Of a DNA stretch of 64,000 nucleotides, positions 58,769-64,000 are shown in pieces. The stretch covers positions 7,998,001 to 8,062,000 of the forward strand of contig CAVNZM010000013.1 of assembly GCA_963693365.1 (NCBI GenBank), given 5' to 3'. Under the pieces are notes generated by a model. That model was not told the origin of the DNA. It made no database searches and was given only the letters and a program-made list of their open reading frames with translations. The DNA comes from Amoebidium appalachense (lineage: Eukaryota; Ichthyosporea). The position numbers and the translations under genes were made by a program. The stretch's first letter is position 1; every line of letters begins with the position of its first letter.

Positions 58769-59790
58769 AGATGAAATTACGGCATGGTTGTCTGAGACGG
58801 ACAGTTCAACCTACCTTCCATATACCCCAGTTACTGTAGGCAATTAGTTAATTTAGTTTAAATTAGTTGTCACTCGTGGCCAGCATACATATTATGCTTG
58901 TGTCCATCTTCGTAGTTAGGTTACGCATACATACATGACCTCTCGGTGTGTTTATGTACAGGACCTGCTGGTTTTGGAAGAGCAGAAAGGCAAAGTGAAC
59001 CTTTCTGGCACCGGAGATTTGTGTGGCATCCAGTTTCCTTTTTCAAAGGTTCAATAGAGGGACTACTAACACGTAATCACAGGTCAAGACTGGTCAGGGG
59101 TGATTTTGGGCGTGCGAAAGGACGGTCGATCGTTTGCCTGTCAGGTGTGTGTGTAACTCCCTTACTCCCTTCACTCCACACACACACCATCCGCAACCAG
59201 ATATCCGCATTCGCAAGCAGCTAAGGTGGCTGGACAACAGGGAATACACACACATGAAGATTGAATGCACGTCAATTTATATGATATCCTTCTCTCCCCC
59301 CCCCCCCCCCCCTCCCCCCCCCCCCCAATTCCCCCCCTACATCACCCACATGAAACCACCATTACCATCCGTACCTCAAAGGCCGCCCGCACACAGCCCC
59401 ATCTTTCTGATCCGGGGTTGGCAACAAATTAAAGTGGAAGACATTGTGAGGTACTGGAGCATTGGAGGGGAGGGGGGGAGGGGGGAGGGGGGGGGAGGGG
59501 GGGAGGGGGGGAGGGGGGGGGGGGGGGTAGTTAGGAGAAAGCACAAGCTCACACACTGATATGGGTGGGTAACAGGCATCAATCTCATCTGTAGTAGTAA
59601 ACGGGCAGGTGGTGCAGTATGTCACCACACGCAAGGTGGGTTCTTGCTTGCTTTATTGCTGGTCATAGGGTGGATGTTGGGCTGGTTGGTGATGGGTAAA
59701 GTGCTAGTTTGGTTGGGTGGGTGCACGCAGGGGGGTCGGATCGGGGTAGTGGTCACGGTGTATGTTGTGTGTGTGTGTGTGTGTGTGTGT

Positions 59791-59832
<42 letters not shown>

Positions 59833-60274
59833 TAATATAACCGATGTCCCTTGGGTTAAAGGCAAAAAGGATTGCGTCACATCACGAGTCTATATTAGGG
59901 TGAGGCTCTGGATGGAGAGGGTGGGCTGTGCATCTTTGTGTGTGTGTGTGTGTGTGCCTGTGTGCGTGTGCCTGTGTGCCTGCCTGTGTGCGTGTGTGTG
60001 GGTATAGGTGTGTGCATGCACACTTGAGCATGTACTCGTTCATGTGAATTAGGGTTTTGTGTGAACGTTTGTGTTTAAAAGCTCGTGGGTGTGTGGCGCA
60101 GACATGGGCCTGCGCAGTCAGTGTGTGCTTGTGTGTGTGCATTCAAGGAGATATATATATGTCGTCGAATAGAGGGGATGCACATTCTACTTGAGTGCGA
60201 ATTATCGTGGGAGGAAAGTGGGTGTATGAGAAAATGGTTTGTTTTTTTTTTTGTTTGTTTTTTTTGTTTTTGTT

Positions 60275-60306
<32 letters not shown>

Positions 60307-60641
60307 GGGGGGGGGGGGGTGGGGGAGGGGGAGAGGGGGGGGGGGGGGGGGGAGGGGGGATGGGGGGGGGGGGGGGGGAGGGAGATGGGGGGGGGGGGGG
60401 GGGGGGGGAATGAGTGCTGGGTGTTGGGTGTTGAGTGCAGGTGTGTTTGTGTTTGAAGGGGGGATGGGGGTAATACGTGTAGGTTCTATATTGTGATGAC
60501 GGTTCTAATCTCGGGTGGAATATACAGAATTTCCACATGCTATCGAACGAAGAGACCGCCATCATGTGTGAGAGTGGGCCGGCAGGTTTTTCATCGGCAT
60601 CGACAGTGAACTTGCGAAACACCCTCATGATGGGCCCGTAA
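48742..60641 (+). CDS. bHLH-PAS transcription factor, 17 exons (~777 aa)
   Basis: Exons: 48742-48858, 49616-49777, 51607-51760, 52269-52331, 53346-53446, 53947-54729, 55691-55714, 56361-56495, 57326-57421, 57933-58099, 58590-58699, 58962-59048, 59083-59144, 59221-59270, 59397-59445, 59576-59635, 60528-60641 (TAA). GT-AG throughout, phases agree, 2334 nt. Residues 1-95 look like a ubiquitin-like/doublecortin- or KHA-type fold (ends [16 protein letters not shown]). Residues ~200-460 are a disordered Ser/Asn/Gln region, then a basic signal (KKKRKR). The bHLH ([35 protein letters not shown]) has the His-Glu-Arg set of E-box binders. A heptad helix (~546-571) runs into one PAS domain ([30 protein letters not shown]). 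Likely a nuclear dimeric E-box factor. A 5' UTR intron may precede the ATG (CAG just upstream). Exons 1 and 14-15 are the least certain. Confidence 0.8.
48867..49410. repeat. Intron 1 homopolymer block
   Basis: Intron 1 of the bHLH-PAS gene is mainly poly-G followed by poly-C and C/T sequence, then (CAC)n, (CA)n, (GGT)n and again poly-G. G runs then C runs could pair as a long hairpin in the transcript. Confidence 0.9.
50060..50160. repeat. (GGTG)n and poly-G tract in intron 2
   Basis: GGGTGGGT units pass into runs of G. Another G-tract is at 50306-50337 and C-tracts at 50537-50552 and 50667-50682. Confidence 0.9.
50949..51370. repeat. (CA)n microsatellites in intron 2
   Basis: Two pure CA tracts (50949-51020 and 51137-51194) in CA-rich sequence. 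Confidence 0.95.
51734..51945. repeat. Minisatellite copying the exon 3 donor site
   Basis: The last ~27 nt of exon 3 plus the donor (AGCCCACAACACGTGTTCCATGCTAG/GTAGCC) is followed by about five degenerate copies of the same ~35-bp unit (AGCCCACACATAGAACACGTGCTCCATGCTTGGTA). At least two copies keep GCTAG/GTAGCC or CTTGGTAG, so potential donors are repeated. Confidence 0.85.
52690..53350. repeat. Minisatellite copying the exon 5 acceptor site
   Basis: About 18 irregular copies (period ~25-40 bp) of ACCCACATGCACACAGTGAATCTA fill the intron before exon 5. The last copy supplies the real acceptor (GCACACAG/TGAATCTTG). Most copies keep the CACACAG/TGAATC join. Confidence 0.85.
53450..53900. repeat. 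C-tract, (CA)n, (CACT)n block in intron 5
   Basis: A C-tract begins 10 nt after the donor. Then come (CA)n (53497-53581), (CAC)n, a second CA tract and (ACTC)n (53800-53892), which ends about 50 nt before the acceptor of exon 6. Confidence 0.95.
55691..55714 (+). other. 24-nt micro-exon encoding a basic signal
   Basis: CCCTACAG/...AAGG/GTATGT bounds eight codons (DAKKKRKR), phase 0 on both sides, just before the bHLH exon. Inclusion or skipping keeps the frame, so alternative splicing could switch nuclear import. The strong splice sites and the sense of the product support it. Confidence 0.7.
56520..56897. repeat. G-rich ~24-bp minisatellite in the loop intron of the bHLH
   Basis: About 14 units of GTAGATTTGTTATTGGGGGG(G)GA ending in a G-tract of some 30. 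It starts about 25 nt after the donor of the first bHLH exon. Coding-strand G runs at regular spacing can form G-quadruplexes in DNA or pre-mRNA. Confidence 0.93.
57760..57931. repeat. (CA)n and (CG)n ending at an acceptor
   Basis: The CA tract continues into the acceptor itself (CACACACAG/GCC) of exon 10; a CGCGCG run lies at 57857-57872. Confidence 0.95.
59049..59082 (+). other. 34-nt intron in the PAS region
   Basis: GTTCAATAG...CACAG, containing CTACTAAC, a perfect yeast-type branch-point sequence, 13 nt before the acceptor. Splicing shifts frame so that the next exon reads [13 protein letters not shown], a typical PAC-like motif. Unspliced, the frame stays open but gives a sequence without PAS character. 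Confidence 0.65.
59640..60527. repeat. TG- and G-rich last intron
   Basis: Intron 16 contains (TG)n at 59766-59792, G-tracts at 59796-59830 and 60285-60408, and a T/G tract at 60239-60284. Confidence 0.9.
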
Positions 60642-60683
60642 CTTACCTACGAACACCCCCCTCCCCCCCCCCCCCCCCCCTCT

Positions 60684-60740
<57 letters not shown>

Positions 60741-62640
60741 CACGCACGCACGCGTACACGCACGCACGCACGCACAAAGGCACAGAACACATGCATACAT
60801 GGTTTGTTCTCTCCACATTCCCTCTACACTGTTCTTCTCAGCAACGCGTCACTTCTCATAAATATACATAACTATATTTGCCTATATTGCATACCCACCC
60901 GCTATGCTTTGGATCACACAGAGCATGCATAGCTCTGTAATGGCAGTGGTATGTGTGAGCTCCCCAACCGTCTTAGATTCATGTCGCCCACGGTCTTTGC
61001 AAGACGCACACACGCGCGCGAATATTCTGATCATACACGTCACCTCTGATTGTGTGTAGTGTTTGTTGCTTGATGTTAGTTGGCGTAACCGATTGTTTGC
61101 AGGTATTTAGCAGCAGTGATTACATGTTAGTTCAAAGAAGTAGAATCTTGAAATTATGAGTGTCTCTAGTGAACGCGTGAATATAGTTATGATATGGTTA
61201 TGTATGGTATTTGCCTATGGTAAAATGGCCTATGCAGTGATCAGGTATGTATAGTAAGTGTATCATTGGCGTGTTCTACACACTGTGGTACGAAATGTAT
61301 GGTTTTGTAGAGAAGATGTTGGCAAATATTTTTGTCAAAGAGTTAGAACATGTGTTATGCGTTTGCGAAGATAATGAATATGAATTGCGCAGAGTGGGAT
61401 ATGACTGTATTAGCGCCAATGTGCTGGTTTCACAACCACAATTAGCAGTGAATGTCTAGAAGTTATGTAGTGGTTGTTCCTGTAATGGTATGCTGCAGCA
61501 AGGTGAGAAGGTGGTGAATAAAAGACACGAAGGCGTATGCGTGTGGATATTCTTCGTGGGTATATCAAGGCTTCGTATTGCTTTGATCTGTTTGTCATCT
61601 CTATATATATTAAATCATTAATAGTGAAGTGTATTCTGTACGTGTTTGCAATATTCCTACTTTTTTTATTGGTTTATAATAGTATTTGATATTTTGGTAT
61701 GTATAATATATGAAGAAGCAAGATATCTATCCCTTGACCAAGATATAAGAAACACACAAACCTCATCGCCGTGTCACGTACAGTGACCATAATTTTATGA
61801 AACTTAAAAAAAAGTAGGATTATTATGTAGACGGATGGTACTTCATCATAGAAAGTAAATGAAAGTTGGGCTGCATTGCATAGAACAAAACTTGAGGTAG
61901 CATACTATTATCCAGCATAAAGTCGAGAGAGGTAATATGAAATGAGGAATATCCAAACAATTTGGATGGCTTTTATGCCGCGGCCAATCATCAATTGTTT
62001 TTCAGTATATTGTGAGATACAGAAGTGATATACCACAATGCTGTAATGTTTACGTACATGTAGCAGAAAAACAGCACTGATATATAGTCGCTTTGTGCTA
62101 ATTAACCCCGAGCCGTTCGCCCGGAGGCCAAAATCGACCAGCTTTGAAAAATAGAGGGAAAAAATCATTAAAGGCGGCCAAAGTGGACAAAAATATTAAT
62201 GCACCAAGCACATGTACACATGTCTTTCTTTGTGTCCCATAAAAAAAAACGGCGTGTTCCTATGTGTCCGCACGTGTTATGAACACGTGATTTGTGTCGA
62301 TTTTGCCAACCGGTACTGCGGCGGAGTTTCTTTCAAGAGAGTTAAAGTTTACGGTGAAAGGGGGCCCTACGTAATAATACTTCGCTTGATTCATCAAGCT
62401 CTATTTAGAGATGTATTTAGGCCAACTGATTGGTTGGAATAGTGTTCCAACAATCAGTGGCCTCTAGGATGGCACAAGTAAGGGTATCTGATGTAAGACT
62501 ATCGTGACACTCTATATTGGAGCCGACTATGGTATATAGGCGGCGACTTGTTCTACTCGTCTTAGCTTTGTTTCCCCGTCGGCCCCTACTTAGCCCCACC
62601 CACCCGCCCGAGCTGTGTTGCATTTCCCCGTCTTTAGCTA
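60642..62640. other. 3' flank of the bHLH-PAS gene, no further gene seen
   Basis: C-tract (60660-60680) and CA tract (60687-60735) right after the stop, then about 1.8 kb of AT-rich sequence. A short frame (61247-61459, 70 codons) has no recognisable feature. AATAAA occurs at 61518, too far to assign as the gene's poly(A) signal. Confidence 0.5.
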
Positions 62641-62661
62641 GTCTCTTGCTGATTGGCTACG

Positions 62662-62865
<204 letters not shown>

Positions 62866-63436
62866 ACGCATTGAGGGTAGTGGAGGGGGAGGATAGGGTA
62901 GAGGGGTTTTCTTCGCGCGGCGTGTTTCAATGATTTGGGTTTTGTTCGTAGAGAGGCAGTACTATTGACATGCCATGGTATGTGTACGTTTCTGATGATT
63001 GTGCCCGGGGGCACGGCCATCGATCTAGGGTGTTTCTAGATGGCCGTGGCCCGGGGGGCACTTGGCTGAGACGTATAGCCAATAAGCAAATCGAAAGCAA
63101 CAACATACTATCAGTAAATATGAATCCCCGTAAAGATTCATGCACTTATCAGCCGATCGATTCCAGGGTTGGAATGCGCGAATCCCGGGTATCCTCTTGC
63201 CGCCCGCCAGCCTTCGAAAATTGGGGGGCCGCTCGATGAAAATATACACACAGTTAGGCAAAACACCCACAAGAAACAGAAAAACATAATCGACTTCAGT
63301 GTTTTTTGGGTTTTTCGAAAGTAGAAAATATATACTAAGTTAAGCAGAAATTCAGGGAATCCTTGCGTCATGACTATTACGCATCAGGCGCTATTTATTT
63401 TCGAAGGTCGCTGATGCATTTATTTTTAAAAATGAT

Positions 63437-63800
63437 TTTTTTTTATAATGACTTTATTGATATGTTCAGCAAAATAGAAGCCATCGAGATATCACCGATA
63501 TGAAAATGATGCAAAAATGCATCGGCGAACGGCTAGGTGTTAAATATTATCATAATACACGTTCCATAGCTTTGTGAAGAAGGATGGTTTTTAGCAGCAT
63601 CTCCATCCAATAGTGGACTAATCAACCTGAGAAAGAAAACTTGTTCTGGCTGTACATGTACCTCTCTGCTTTATGCATTAGTCTTTTTGTGAAAACGTGG
63701 ATGTCAAAGCTGTTGATAATAGTTATCTGGTTCAAGAGATATTCTGATATATCTCGCTCCTTCTTATCTTTTAAAGAATTCCAAAACACGCTCTGGGGGG
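63437..63800 (-). repeat. Degraded retroelement 3' part
   Basis: The minus strand ends AATAAAGTCATTATAAAAAA at 63437-63460. Upstream on that strand (63780-63610) a broken frame includes LKDKKERDISEYLLNQITI and KAERYMYSQNKF, which may be the end of an RT-type protein. Assignment rests on the shared 3' end with 5340-5392 and 45377-45440. Confidence 0.35.
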
Positions 63801-64000
63801 ATTAGTGTGGCTCATGGCTAAGCCAATAATATGCATTTAACTTTTGATTTGTCCAATCATATTGAGCTTAGGCTTAGGCCCGCGAGCACGGGTGAATTCC
63901 TTCTTTTTTTTTGTGAATTCCTCTTTTTTCTTTGAATTCGCGAGTTTGACCTTGGCCTTGCAAGCGCATGCTTATGCCACCTTTTTGTTGGGAACATCCA

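Noticed and set aside
61247-61459. 70-codon plus-strand frame
   Set aside because: No motif, no splice links, AT-rich setting; length is within chance.

Overview
This is nuclear DNA of a eukaryote, not a prokaryote. Coding sequence is cut into short exons with GT-AG introns whose reading phases match from exon to exon. Simple repeats ((CA)n, (G)n, (C)n, (CT)n) are very dense, and mobile elements of four eukaryotic kinds are present: pogo/Tigger-like, PIF/Harbinger-like, Ty1/Copia and non-LTR. I cannot name the species. A bHLH protein with a single PAS domain and long C- and CA-rich introns would suit a marine alga or other protist (the diatom RITMO1 type is bHLH plus one PAS), but this is inference.

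Layout. 1-7659: repeat-rich, no supported gene, with an intact copy of a ~430-bp dispersed repeat at 6482-6895. 7660-20098: a 12.4-kb DNA segment bounded by 13-bp inverted repeats and a TA duplication, inserted into a second copy of that 430-bp repeat (halves at 7495-7659 and 20099-20335). It holds a 5'-truncated LINE, an AT/CA/CT-rich middle and a 183-bp satellite of about 16.5 units. 21109-43988: a pogo/Tigger-like transposon (24-bp inverted repeats, TA duplication) with a decayed DDE transposase, broken by two later insertions. The first is a 14.75-kb TA-flanked element (21715-36464) that splits the DNA-binding domain; removing it restores the reading frame. The second is a 3.57-kb Copia element (39206-42774) with near-identical LTRs, a 5-bp target duplication and the reverse transcriptase deleted. 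44026-44983: a Harbinger-like TIR element with a TTA duplication. 48742-60641: a 17-exon bHLH-PAS gene, the only convincing ordinary host gene. 60650-64000: gene-poor, microsatellites and retroelement 3' ends.

The 14.75-kb element carries spliced genes of its own: a six-exon gene on the minus strand (22864-26621, ~347 aa) and, divergently, one or two genes on the plus strand (30888-31801 and 32595-35432). The second plus gene has an exon pair present three times in tandem. None is a recognised transposase, so a precisely inserted, cargo-bearing large TIR element of unknown class is the best candidate for an undescribed system. The bHLH-PAS gene has intronic tandem repeats that copy its own splice sites, a 24-nt exon encoding a basic signal, and a 34-nt intron.

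All exon boundaries come from reading splice signals and phases by eye; no alignment or transcript was available.
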